Assembly: GCF_002286985.1 (NCBI RefSeq)
Contig: NZ_NSKC01000016.1
Location: 1 to 45,571, forward strand
Source: Halorubrum salipaludis
GTDB taxonomy: Archaea; Halobacteriota; Halobacteria; Halobacteriales; Haloferacaceae
DNA: 45,571 bases
Direction of reading: 5' to 3'
Position numbers and translations under genes: made by a program. The notes beneath the pieces were generated by a model. The model was given only the letters and a program-made list of their open reading frames with translations. It searched no databases and was not told the DNA's origin. Of the stretch, positions 34,201-41,542 are shown one piece after another. Each line of letters opens with the position of its first letter. Positions within the stretch are counted from its first letter, which is position 1.

Positions 34201-34848
34201 CTGCTGAACGAGCCGCTGCACACGACGGCGAACGATGTCGACGACGACCTCCCGCTCCGATTCGACCGGCTCGGCCCCGAGTCGGTGGGGACGTGTCTCC
34301 ACGACGCGCTCACGGAGCTGGTCGCTCGCGGCGTCGACGAGCGGGCGATCCGGACGACGGGACCGCAGGTACGCGCGGCGTTCGACGAGGCCGTGACCGC
34401 GCTCCCGAAACGCGTCGGCGAGGCCGAACGCGAGGGGATGTTCGCGTTCTTCGAGACCGTTCTCGGCGACTTTCTCGACTCCGACCTGTGGGACCGGATC
34501 GCGGACCCGGCGACCGCGGTCGCCGTCGAACGCCCGCTGGACGGCCTGGCCGAGGTCGGCGACCTCGAGGTCGAAATCCACGGCCGGGCGGACTTCGTCG
34601 TCGAGTACCCGGACGGGGACCGGTTCGTGACCGACGTGAAGATCGCCCTGGCCGAGCCGACCCGCGAGACCCGACGCCGGTACGAGCTCCAGATCGCGGC
34701 GTACGCGTTCCTCGCGGAGCAGCGCGGCGCGTCCGACGCGACGGTCCGCCGGACCGTCGAGACGTTCGGCGTCGCGCGCGAGACGACGACGAGCTCGTGG
34801 CCGGCCGACATCGTTCGCCGGCGACTGCGACGGCTCCTCGACCGATGA
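31198..34848 (+). CDS. UvrD/AddA-like helicase with C-terminal PD-(D/E)XK nuclease
   Basis: The 1216-residue SF1 helicase has Walker A CVPGAGKSVV (38-47) and DEAQD in LVIDEAQDVSAVQ. It also has GDVRQGIYLWRHADP (motif III), VEFRTVHRAKGDQ (V) and LLYVALTRARDHLVVP (VI). A RecB-type nuclease ends the protein: GTCLHDAL, GRADFVVE, TDVKIA and YELQIAAYAF (QxxxY). This layout matches AddA, the motor-nuclease of double-strand-break end resection. With the two AddB-like genes it forms a tight three-gene operon. Archaea usually resect with HerA-NurA-Mre11-Rad50, so this is a noteworthy addition. Confidence 0.9.
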   Translation: MADDGEDGDDGPLRLRGAQREIRDAYVASDAGLFTLDCVPGAGKSVVAHHVAAEDLLRRYAAGDRTPEQHVAVVSFNRDEAAEIVPAICDRLRAIVEGDLVPAAAEVSEAELRYLQQRVRQAPYAGTIDGFLRGIFREFAADIGFDEVPSVGNDALLRRVHRDCYESLRGESDHARRLRRLEDAYPDGEYDAGVEEMLADALRYCRDRRLSTEAFRSALTRTRDSVYPDGKPDSFDDIARSVARFVEGESESVEGEDSRDGGAADRVREAVTGSDRERLLAADRELYDAWDARIDDFCAVLSAYRARYREAVRERGVVSHTDVAYLVDAYFADPEERPDVPDPLRAVDATHRDRVLRTYRSRIRSLVIDEAQDVSAVQHAALSHVVTDDSRVFACGDVRQGIYLWRHADPRWFAAATTEGTYLGVDWDVHENRTATATYRCAPDVAAGINAIAEPVFTDPARGGLGDLDASYPRLDAAREGARDLDGDADFDGDSPAVHVSSFAGVGRPGSATWADPDGATGEANVLATHVSRGLADGTFRDADGDPLGVTVLFRRGTRMPEYEAAFAAEELRVRTATDALFDSPAVEAVLAVCEWLIAPGSPERTAELLTESPLSGTFDSAPFEAGSWDLDRALDDDSADLSDAQRRVVRGLVRLRDRRDAVDRLPASAYVEDVIEALALRADPNGCVDETEPAQRVANVDALVETVAEWEGDARLSPAELVDLAEPFREDPSVGPAQPSAAGADYDVEFRTVHRAKGDQDDVVVVADPAFEVWARGPHTRRFVAQGEIAGLAPPTDTDVPEDIAVPPFDGGLYGAGDGWGRDAGLRWVTARWRDSVADSLAGSAESAGRDALVGPERLRRVAENERAEAWRLLYVALTRARDHLVVPLPRSDGGEDRPRDRWLDALRDGLAFPRDGGDSYELRLDAGQDRDPNRDAIEIGVNDVDLFAGRDDPAPQTGRDRVAVSPPRRDRLDPWIPRFLSPSTMYPLTEDADRYALAHLLNEPLHTTANDVDDDLPLRFDRLGPESVGTCLHDALTELVARGVDERAIRTTGPQVRAAFDEAVTALPKRVGEAEREGMFAFFETVLGDFLDSDLWDRIADPATAVAVERPLDGLAEVGDLEVEIHGRADFVVEYPDGDRFVTDVKIALAEPTRETRRRYELQIAAYAFLAEQRGASDATVRRTVETFGVARETTTSSWPADIVRRRLRRLLDR

Positions 34849-34908
34849 GATCGCCTCCGACGCGGTTCCGACGAGAGCCTTTATCAGCGTTCGGCGGCAA
34901 TAGTGTGT

Positions 34909-35304
34909 ATGAACTCCAATACTGGATCAGAGACGCGCGGATCCGCCGGCGGTGCCTCCGAGAACGACGCCTCCGCGGACGTCCGGCGGCCGGCGTCTCT
35001 CGCTGACGAGAACGCGCTCGACGCGTTCGTCGCCGATCGTGACGCCGCCCTCGTCGAATTCTACACCGACGGCTGCGGCATCTGCGCGAGCATGGAGCCC
35101 GTCCTCGGCAACGTCGCCCGCGAACTCGACCTCGCCGCCGCCACGGTGAACCCCCGCGACGACCCGCCGCTCGTCGAGCGGTTCGACGTGCGGAGCGTCC
35201 CGCTGTTCGTGCTGTTCGTCGACGGCGAGCCGGTCGCGCGCCGCGCGGAGGGGTTCATCCCGGGCGACGACCTCGCCGCGTGGATCACTGATCGCCTCGC
35301 GTGA
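34909..35304 (+). CDS. Thioredoxin family protein
   Basis: The 131-residue protein has an ~35-residue low-complexity N-terminus and then a thioredoxin domain. The active site is CGIC (EFYTDGCGICASMEPV) rather than CGPC, followed by the cis-Pro RSVPLFVLF. The ATG at 34909 is favoured over the in-frame GTG at 34903 because CTTTATC lies about 30 nt upstream. It could serve general disulfide reduction. It is convergent with the aEF-1beta gene, with a strong hairpin between. Confidence 0.9.
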   Translation: MNSNTGSETRGSAGGASENDASADVRRPASLADENALDAFVADRDAALVEFYTDGCGICASMEPVLGNVARELDLAAATVNPRDDPPLVERFDVRSVPLFVLFVDGEPVARRAEGFIPGDDLAAWITDRLA

Positions 35305-35329
35305 GGCTCGCGTCGCGAACCAGTCCTCA

Positions 35330-35355
35330 GATCGGAGAGCCGTGGCTCTCCGATC
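35330..35355. terminator. Bidirectional terminator-like hairpin
   Basis: GATCGGAGAGC (35330-35340) and GCTCTCCGATC (35345-35355) form a perfect 11-bp stem with a 4-nt loop. It sits in the gap of the convergent thioredoxin and aEF-1beta genes, so it could mark both 3' ends. Confidence 0.6.
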
Positions 35356-35409
35356 GGGGTCGGTCGTGAAAATGCGTTTTCGCGTCGTCCGCGGGGAGAA
35401 CGAAGTCGC

Positions 35410-35676
35410 TTAGAGGCGACCGACGTTCTCGACCGCGACGGACTCGACGCCGTCGACCTCGTTGAACGCCTCCTCGACGGCCTCGGTGCCGCCCGCGCCG
35501 TCGGGAACGATGACGGTGGGCAGGAGGGCGACGAGGCCGAACGCGACGTCGTCGCGCTGGAACCCGCGGATCTTCGCGCCCTGCGGGAGCGACTCCTCCA
35601 GTCGGTCCTGCAGGTCGTCGAGGTCCACTTCGGGGCTGTCCGGCATGACCTTGATCTTGGCTGCGACGTCCCCCAT
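35410..35676 (-). CDS. ef1B: Translation elongation factor aEF-1beta
   Basis: From ATG 35674-35676 the protein has 88 residues: [20 protein letters not shown]..., [24 protein letters not shown] and the C-terminal [20 protein letters not shown]. This is the archaeal EF-1beta guanine-exchange fold that reloads EF-1A with GTP. It follows the zinc-finger micro-protein gene with only 2 nt between, a pairing known in haloarchaea. The upstream frame extension is a shadow of that gene. Confidence 0.95.
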   Translation of the reverse strand: MGDVAAKIKVMPDSPEVDLDDLQDRLEESLPQGAKIRGFQRDDVAFGLVALLPTVIVPDGAGGTEAVEEAFNEVDGVESVAVENVGRL

Positions 35677-35678
35677 GG

Positions 35679-35858
35679 TTAGGGCCCTCGGAAGCCGCAG
35701 TCGGGACACTCGTAGAGGTTGCTCTGCTTCCGGCACTTGGCGCACCGGTGGATCGTCTCCCCGCAGTCGGGGCAGGAGAACCGCGCGGCGTTCATCCCGG
35801 CCACCTGAATGCCACAGGAGACACACTGCCGGGTGCCCTGCGTTTCACTCTCGCTCAT
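35679..35858 (-). CDS. HVO_2753-type zinc-finger micro-protein
   Basis: The 59-residue protein has four CxxC pairs: CVSCGIQ, CPDCGET, CAKCRK and CPDCGFRGP. These form two zinc pockets. It matches the type of the Haloferax volcanii micro-protein HVO_2753, whose structure and role in motility and biofilm have been reported (from memory). It is in an operon with aEF-1beta. The start at 35856-35858 is chosen over an upstream ATG at 35871-35873 because it matches the family start MSES. Confidence 0.9.
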   Translation of the reverse strand: MSESETQGTRQCVSCGIQVAGMNAARFSCPDCGETIHRCAKCRKQSNLYECPDCGFRGP

Positions 35859-35942
35859 ACAGTAAACCACCACCGCGCGACTTTTAACCGTTGTTCTTTG
35901 CCCTCGCCCTTCGTACGGCCGATTGCGACGAGATACCGTGGC

Positions 35943-37178
35943 TCACCCGACGATGAGGGGGCCGATCAACACGCCCATCAGGTGGACCCGCCGCGCGCCG
36001 ACCCGTGGCGGAACGAGCCCCAGCGACCCGGAAACGACGAACACGCCGACGCCGAACGCCCCCGCGAACGCGTACGAGATCCCCGCGAGCAGCCCCAACA
36101 CGCCCACGGAGAGACGCGTGTAGTCCGCGTTCCCGACGATGCGGAGGTACGCGTCGCCGACCAGCAGGACGAGCGCGAACCCGCACGCCGCGGCGGTCGC
36201 GGCCGCGACGAGCAGGATCGGGAGCGCGAAGGGGACCTCGGCGCGGTCGATCGCGACGGTCACGCCCGTCCGCGGCGTCCCGAGCGCGACGAGCGCGAAC
36301 AGCGCGAAGATCGTGTTCGCCGTGTTCGCCCCGCTCGTGGCGACGACGAACCCGCGGTCGCCCTCCTCGCGCGGGACCGCCGGCAGCGCCGCGACCGCCG
36401 CGATGGCCGCGGAGACGCCCGGCACGTAGCCGACGACCGCGCCCGCCAGCGACCCGCCGCCCGCGCTGAGACCGAGTCCGCGGCGGCTCATCGCGATCCG
36501 GGCGTCGGCCTGCGGCGGCACGCCCCCGCCGCCCATCGCGTCGACGAGCACCGGGGCGCCGAACAGCCCGGCGAACAGCGGCGCGAGGACGCCGCCCGCG
36601 TCTAGCGGGGCTGACGGGTCGACATCGAAGGTCGCGAGGCCGAGCGCGGCGCTCGCGAGGAACGCGACGAGCCCGCCGAGCGCGGCCCGCCTCGACGACT
36701 CGGTGAGGACGAGGAAGGCGACGACGCCGCCCAGAAGCAGCGGGAGGTGTTGTCTGACGACGGGGTAGCCGCGGACCATGACCCACGTGATCGGCACCGC
36801 GAGGGGGACCGCGAGCGCGACCGCCAGCCCCGATCCGACCGCGGAGAGCCGGACCGCCTCGCGACCGCGCCCCGCGATCACGAGTCGATGGCCCGGGAGC
36901 GCGGCGACGGCCGTGGCGGCGTCGGGAACGCCGAGCGCGAGCGCGGGCACGATGTCGAGGAAGGAGTGGACCACGCCTGCGCCGAGCATCGCGACGCCGA
37001 CGAGCAGCGGGTCGGCCGACACCGAGGGGGCGAGCCCGGCCAGAAGCAGCGCGAAGTTGTTGGCGTGGAGCCCCGGGACGAGCCCGCTCGCGGTCCCGAG
37101 CGCGACGCCCCCGCACAAAAACGCCAGCGCCGCCGCCGCGAACCCCGGGTCGACGACCGGTCGGACCAGCGCGTCCAT
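35943..37178 (-). CDS. TctA-like membrane permease (DUF112 family)
   Basis: The 411-residue protein is almost wholly hydrophobic with about 10-12 membrane spans. The repeated family motif appears as GLVPGLHANNFALLL near the N-terminus and GYVPGVSAAIAAVAALP in the second half, which marks the two inverted repeats of TctA-type tricarboxylate transporters. The dedicated TctB and TctC partners are absent nearby, as is normal for archaeal stand-alone homologues. Substrate unknown. Confidence 0.85.
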   Translation of the reverse strand: MDALVRPVVDPGFAAAALAFLCGGVALGTASGLVPGLHANNFALLLAGLAPSVSADPLLVGVAMLGAGVVHSFLDIVPALALGVPDAATAVAALPGHRLVIAGRGREAVRLSAVGSGLAVALAVPLAVPITWVMVRGYPVVRQHLPLLLGGVVAFLVLTESSRRAALGGLVAFLASAALGLATFDVDPSAPLDAGGVLAPLFAGLFGAPVLVDAMGGGGVPPQADARIAMSRRGLGLSAGGGSLAGAVVGYVPGVSAAIAAVAALPAVPREEGDRGFVVATSGANTANTIFALFALVALGTPRTGVTVAIDRAEVPFALPILLVAAATAAACGFALVLLVGDAYLRIVGNADYTRLSVGVLGLLAGISYAFAGAFGVGVFVVSGSLGLVPPRVGARRVHLMGVLIGPLIVG

Positions 37179-37322
37179 CGCGACGAGGTGGCCGCGGCTT
37201 CGGGAATAAACGTGGGGAGGCGAACGACCGACCGGAGACGAACGGTCGACGACCGCCGACGCCGACCGCCGACGCCGCGGCTCGACGGTGACGGAGCGAA
37301 TCGGCGGAGAACTCGAACCCGC
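37179..37322. other. Short intergenic gap before S17e
   Basis: The 144-bp gap between the permease start and the S17e stop has no gene. It contains a repeat of CGACCGCCGACGCCG-like units (about 37250-37275), typical low-complexity GC sequence. Confidence 0.5.
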
Positions 37323-37517
37323 TTACGCCTTCTGTGCCGCCTGCGACTTCTTCTGCGTGACGTAGCCGGCGATCCGGTTGCGGACGCCCTTCGACTCGAC
37401 GGTCGTCAGCGCGGTGACGCTCTCCTTGTTCGTCTCGAAGTCCGTGTTGAACGAGTCGGGGTACCGCTCAAGCAGGACGTTCCCGAGCTGCTTGATGTAC
37501 TTGGGCTTGATGGCCAT
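37323..37517 (-). CDS. rps17e: Ribosomal protein S17e
   Basis: The 64-residue protein MAIKPKYIKQLGNVLLERYP... is the archaeal/eukaryal small-subunit protein S17e, with the conserved FNTDFETNKESV and KGVRNRIAGYVT segments. It binds the small ribosomal subunit. A CCCTTTTAG box lies about 30 nt before the ATG. Confidence 0.96.
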   Translation of the reverse strand: MAIKPKYIKQLGNVLLERYPDSFNTDFETNKESVTALTTVESKGVRNRIAGYVTQKKSQAAQKA

Positions 37518-37606
37518 ACCGAGCGATACCGCCGGCCCGAACTAAAAGGGTTCGTTACGCCGCGAGCGGGCCGCAGGCGCGTTCGCGTCGGGGGCGCTCG
37601 GTTTCG

Positions 37607-38242
37607 TCACCGCTCGTCCGCCCGCTCCCGCCACCCGGTCACCTCGTCGATCGCGGCGAACGCCTCGCGCTCGGCGGGGCCGCCGCACCGCTCGACCACG
37701 TCCGCGAAGTACCGCAGCCGGTCCAAGAGCTCGTCCGTGTCGAATCCGGGTACGCCCAGCCGCGAGGCGGCCACCGTCGCGTCGACGACCGCGCCGAACC
37801 CGCGGTTGACCGTCGGGACGCACTCCCTCACGACCGCGCCCTCGACCGGGTCGAGCGCCCACGTCCGGATCGTCGTGTCGTCGTCGGTCTCGCTCCCGAC
37901 CTCCTCGACGGTCACCTCGACCCACGCGTCGGCGGTCGGGAGCACCGGCTCGTCGACCTCGCGGACCGTCAGCGCGGCGTCGACGAACGTCCGTGGGTCG
38001 GTCGTGAACTGGACGACGCCGCCGCCGCGCTCGGCGAAGTTCCGCCACGTCCGAGTGCGCCCGTACGTCCGCGCGGTGACCGGCTCGTCCGGGTCGTCCG
38101 GCGCGTGGAGTCCGAGCGCCGCGACGTTCCAGCGGTCGTTCGGCCCGAGCGTCGTCACGACCGACTCGGTGACGCCGCGGAGGGCGACGGGCCACCCTTC
38201 GGGGACGGCGTCGGAACCGTCCTCGCGGTCGCTCCCGCTCAC
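37607..38242 (-). CDS. DUF447 family protein
   Basis: Translation begins at GTG 38240-38242, which overlaps the upstream stop (GTGA). The 211-residue protein contains the DUF447 pattern: VTESVVTTLGPNDRWNVAALGLH, TWRNFAERGGGVVQFTTDPRTFVDAALT, and NRGFGAVVDATVAASRLGV. The family has a flavin-binding-like beta barrel (NWNVAAMG-type). It is an unassigned member of tetrahydromethanopterin/methanofuran gene neighbourhoods in methylotrophs and methanogens (COG2457, recalled). Last gene of a four-gene overlapping operon. Confidence 0.87.
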   Translation of the reverse strand: MSGSDREDGSDAVPEGWPVALRGVTESVVTTLGPNDRWNVAALGLHAPDDPDEPVTARTYGRTRTWRNFAERGGGVVQFTTDPRTFVDAALTVREVDEPVLPTADAWVEVTVEEVGSETDDDTTIRTWALDPVEGAVVRECVPTVNRGFGAVVDATVAASRLGVPGFDTDELLDRLRYFADVVERCGGPAEREAFAAIDEVTGWRERADER

Positions 38243-39210
38243 GGCGCCCCCTCCGATTCGGCTCCCTGGCGAAGTGCCACGTACAGCGCCGCGCACGTGA
38301 GGTCGGCGGTCGTCCCGGGGTTGATCCCCTCGTCGACGAAGGCGGTCGCCAGCCCCTCGGCGTCGTCGAGGTCGGCGCCGTGGACCGCCGCGGCGTCGAT
38401 TCCGTCGAGCCCGACGAGCGCGTCGGGGTTCCCGTCAGCTCCGCCCAACACCGCGGCCGCCCGCTCGCTGGCCTCGCGGGCCGTCTCCGGGCCGTGATTC
38501 GCCGCGACAAGGGTGTCGGGCTCGGCCGCGAGCAGGCCGAGGTACGCCCGGGCCGCGCGGTCGGTCAGCGGCCCCTCGTCGCTCCGGATCCACTCGGCCG
38601 CGCGGAACGTCCGCGGGAACCCCTCGACCCACTCCCGCGCGTTGCGGTCGGGGACTCTGTCAGCGTCCTCGGAACCGCCGGCGTCCGCGGGATCCGCGGA
38701 GAGCGCCATCACGTCCCGCAGGGTCGTGCCCCGCTCGCGAAGCGCGGGGGCCGCGTCGCTCCCCCGTCGCACGTCGAGGTCGGCGGCGTCCGCCGGCGGG
38801 TCCGCCACCGCGACGTCGACGTGCTCGAAGGCGCGGTAGAACGCGACCGCGTCGTCGACGGTCGTCGCTCGGGCCGCCCGGTCGGCGGCTTCCCGAGAGA
38901 GCCCGTCATCGACTCCTCTCGCGACCGTCGCTCGGAGGAGGGGCACGAGCAGGAGCAGACAGCCGAACTGGGTGTTCGTCCCGGCCCGTTCCGCCATCCC
39001 CGCGACGCCGCGCTCGAAGGCGCGACCGATTCCGGTCACCCCGTCGGCGGCCAGCTCCAGCCCCTCGCGGGCGCCGACCGCCCCGCCGAGGAACGCTTCG
39101 AACCGGAGGTCGTCGAGGTCGCGGTGCCGGTCGACGTTCCCGGGTTTCGGGGTTCCGGCCACCTCCAGCAGGAGCGCGAGCGTCGCGTCGTCGACGGGGT
39201 TCGATTTCAC
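38239..39210 (-). CDS. CitG-like triphosphoribosyl-dephospho-CoA synthase family protein
   Basis: GTG at 39208-39210 overlaps the preceding stop by 4 nt, giving 323 residues starting [29 protein letters not shown]. The family signature TPKPGNVDRHRDLDD and the all-helical body with GTNTQFGCLLLLVPLL, and EGINPGTTADLTCAALYVAL at the end, are intact. The named reaction makes the citrate-lyase prosthetic group precursor, but no citrate lyase is nearby. In archaea and methylotrophs the family (COG1767) clusters with C1-cofactor genes, so the real substrate is likely different. Confidence 0.88.
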   Translation of the reverse strand: MKSNPVDDATLALLLEVAGTPKPGNVDRHRDLDDLRFEAFLGGAVGAREGLELAADGVTGIGRAFERGVAGMAERAGTNTQFGCLLLLVPLLRATVARGVDDGLSREAADRAARATTVDDAVAFYRAFEHVDVAVADPPADAADLDVRRGSDAAPALRERGTTLRDVMALSADPADAGGSEDADRVPDRNAREWVEGFPRTFRAAEWIRSDEGPLTDRAARAYLGLLAAEPDTLVAANHGPETAREASERAAAVLGGADGNPDALVGLDGIDAAAVHGADLDDAEGLATAFVDEGINPGTTADLTCAALYVALRQGAESEGAP

Positions 39211-40022
39211 GGCGGCGCCTCCGGCGGCTCCGCGCCGCCAGAACCGGGCAGCTCTCCCTCTCGCCACGCCGCCACCGCGTCGGCGACCCGAGAGAGGGCG
39301 GCCGGGCGCTCGCTCGGCCGCCCCACGCTCACGGCGTCCGCGCCGTACGCGGCGTACTCAGCGACGGTCGCTCTCCCCCGCACGCCGTTGTTGGCGATCA
39401 CGGTGAGACCGTCGCGGGGGCGTTCGGCCTCCCGACGCTCCCTGCCGCCGGTCAGCTCCGAGACGACCGCCTCGGAGTCCATCGCGTCGACGTGGAGCCA
39501 GTCGGCGCCCGCGTCCGCGACCGCGTCCGCGACGGCGGCGAGGTCGACGCCCGGGACCTCCGCGCGGACCTTCACGCTCGTCGTCGCGCCGGTCTCGGCG
39601 GCGGCGCTCACGTACTCGGCCAGCCGGTCGGCGTCCCGGAGGAGCGACTCGCCGCAGCCGACCGCGCGAAGCTCCGGCTGTCGGCAGTGCGCATTCACCT
39701 CGCAGACCGCGCCGCGCTCGGCGCAGACCCGCGCCGCCTCGCGAACGGGACCGACGGTCGCGCTCCGGACGTTGACGCCGGGGCGGAGAGGGGTGTCGGC
39801 GAGCCGACCGAGCTGACGGTCGATCCACGCGAGCGGGTCCGCGGGGAGGAACTCCGAGCGGTCGCGGGCGACGAGGTCGCGCGCCGCGGCCCGACTGGCC
39901 GGGTCGAGCGCGATCCCGCCGAGGACTGCGGCGTCGACGTACGGGGCTGCGGCCCGCGCCCAGTCGGCGTCGGCCGCGCCGCTGAGGCTGGCCGCGACGA
40001 GGAAGGGATCGCGCTCGCTCAT
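39207..40022 (-). CDS. DUS-like FMN TIM-barrel protein
   Basis: ATG 40020-40022 overlaps the cofD stop by 4 nt and gives 271 residues. The body resembles tRNA-dihydrouridine synthase: [25 protein letters not shown], and a DUS-like catalytic element [23 protein letters not shown] with the Cys of NxxC present. [24 protein letters not shown] and [29 protein letters not shown] at the end suit FMN binding. At 271 residues it lacks the usual C-terminal helical tRNA-binding domain. Because it sits in a cofactor operon it may reduce a pterin or flavin-like substrate instead of tRNA (inference). Confidence 0.82.
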   Translation of the reverse strand: MSERDPFLVAASLSGAADADWARAAAPYVDAAVLGGIALDPASRAAARDLVARDRSEFLPADPLAWIDRQLGRLADTPLRPGVNVRSATVGPVREAARVCAERGAVCEVNAHCRQPELRAVGCGESLLRDADRLAEYVSAAAETGATTSVKVRAEVPGVDLAAVADAVADAGADWLHVDAMDSEAVVSELTGGRERREAERPRDGLTVIANNGVRGRATVAEYAAYGADAVSVGRPSERPAALSRVADAVAAWREGELPGSGGAEPPEAPP

Positions 40023-41044
40023 CGGATCTCCTCCGGGTCCGCCACTGCCTCCACCGCCCCCAGCGCCCGCTCGCACGCCCGAGCGACGCGCTCGGCGTCG
40101 TCGGCGTCGTCGATGCGGGTGTCGGTGCGCTCGACGTGTCGGCCGGGCAGCTCGGTCGGGTCGTCGTCGTCGAGGACGAACGCGTCCGCGAACGGGTAGG
40201 CGTCGGCGACGCCCGCGGTCGAGGGCTCCTTCCCCACGCCGTCCATCAGGTCGGCGGCGGGCCCGGAGAACACCTCGTCGCCGACGAACGGCGAGACGGC
40301 GACCACGGGGGTCGACGCCAGCGCCGCCTCGACGCCCGGGAGCGCGAGCATCGGGCCGACGCTCGTCACGGGGTTAGAGGGGCCGACGACGACCGGCTCG
40401 GCGAGCGCGTCCTCGACGGCGGGCGTCGGCTCCGAGTCGTCCGCGCCCCGGAACTCCACGTCGGCGACCGCGGGCTCGCCCCGGCGCGCGATCCAGTACT
40501 CCTGGAAGTGAATCGTCTCCCCCGACTCGGTGTGGATCAGCGTCGCGACCGGGTCGTCGGACATCGGGAGGAGGTCGACGTCGAGGTCAAAGGCGTCCGC
40601 GAGCGTCCGAACGGCCTCGGTGAGGGTGTGCCCCTCGTCGAGCAGGCTCGTGCGCGTGACGTGGACCGCGCGGTCGCGGTCGCCGATCTCCATGAACTCG
40701 CCGACGCCCGAGAACCGCCGCCAGCGGGCGATCTCGCGGCCCGCCGTCTGCGCCTCGTCGTCGAGGTACCGGGGCACGGTCCCGCGTCCGACCGCCTCGG
40801 CGAGCCGGCGGAGCTCCTCGTGGGTCGCCGTCGTGTCGTCCGCGATCCCCCACCACGTCTCGCGGTCGAGGACGCCGCCGCCGGCGAACAGCACGGTGTC
40901 GACGTCGGGGCAGACGAGGTGGCCGCCGAGCTCGACGTCGTCGCCCGTGTTGGCGACGACCGCGATCTCGTCGGGGTCCCACACGCGGGTCGCCCCCTCG
41001 AGGAGCTTCGGCGTCCCCGTGCCGCCGGCGAGGAACGTGACCAT
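40019..41044 (-). CDS. cofD: 2-phospho-L-lactate transferase (coenzyme F420 synthesis)
   Basis: The start at 41042-41044 gives 341 residues with the CofD signature [43 protein letters not shown] and [19 protein letters not shown]. CofD joins the phospholactyl/PEP-derived unit to the 5-deazaflavin Fo to give F420-0. An ATACAAAT box about 30 nt upstream supports this start over an extended frame. It is the first gene of the cofD/DUS-like/CitG-like/DUF447 operon. Confidence 0.95.
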   Translation of the reverse strand: MVTFLAGGTGTPKLLEGATRVWDPDEIAVVANTGDDVELGGHLVCPDVDTVLFAGGGVLDRETWWGIADDTTATHEELRRLAEAVGRGTVPRYLDDEAQTAGREIARWRRFSGVGEFMEIGDRDRAVHVTRTSLLDEGHTLTEAVRTLADAFDLDVDLLPMSDDPVATLIHTESGETIHFQEYWIARRGEPAVADVEFRGADDSEPTPAVEDALAEPVVVGPSNPVTSVGPMLALPGVEAALASTPVVAVSPFVGDEVFSGPAADLMDGVGKEPSTAGVADAYPFADAFVLDDDDPTELPGRHVERTDTRIDDADDAERVARACERALGAVEAVADPEEIR

Positions 41045-41188
41045 ACCCGAGGAAGACGGCGGGCGGATTTGTATCCTCGCCTCTGCGGGCGGTAGGGCGA
41101 AACACGGGAGACGACGAGTGACCGACCGGATCGTTTTATATCGAACGACGACGCTCGACCGATCTTTCACGTCGGCGCGTGCCGGTGA
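41045..41188. other. Promoter-side gap between cofD and repeat element copy 3
   Basis: No gene is seen. ATACAAAT (about 41072-41079 on the minus strand) is the cofD TATA candidate. A separate TTTTATAT box lies at 41135-41142. Confidence 0.5.
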
Positions 41189-41493
41189 GCGGGCCAGCGG
41201 CCCGCGAACCGCACGCGCGAGGGAGTCGGTCGGCGCTTTTTAAGCGCCGACCGACGAGGCTGGGGAGGTGTGAGGTGCGGTTGCGGGGCGGGATTCGAAG
41301 GGGCAGCCGCGAGGGCGGCGCAGGCGTTCACGAGAGCGGGGCTCTCGTGAGCCAATCAGAACGCGAAGCGTTTTGATGACGACGCAAGAACCGCAACGAG
41401 GGAGCGTTAGCGACTGAATGAGGACCGCAGCGAGCGTGCGCCGCCCTCGCGGCTGGGGCTTCGGAGGCGTTCGTGCCGATCAGCGGTTTATAA
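41189..41493 (+). repeat. Structured dispersed element, copy 3
   Basis: Hairpin A is GCGGGCC/GGCCCGC (41189-41205). Hairpin B has 14-bp arms (41225-41238 and 41242-41255, TTT loop). The conserved block follows (about 41252-41283). Hairpin C has 27-nt arms at 41296-41322 and 41437-41463, pairing at 24 positions. The TTATAA tail box is at 41488. It lies between two minus-strand genes. Confidence 0.85.
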
Positions 41494-41497
41494 GCGA

Positions 41498-41525
41498 AAT
41501 CGGAGGGTTAACCTCCCGATTTGCC
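41498..41525 (-). terminator. Terminator-like hairpin after the asparaginase gene
   Basis: AAATCGGAGG (41498-41507) pairs with CCTCCCGATTT (about 41512-41522) with one bulged base and a TTAA-containing loop. It lies about 20 nt beyond the minus-strand stop codon at 41543. Confidence 0.5.
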
Positions 41526-41542
41526 GGAAGGGATCACGCCGT

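Noticed and set aside
41221-41493. Copy 3 read as a leader of the asparaginase or cofD gene
   Set aside because: It lies on the plus strand between two minus-strand genes, downstream of the asparaginase and upstream of cofD, and the other copies differ in context.
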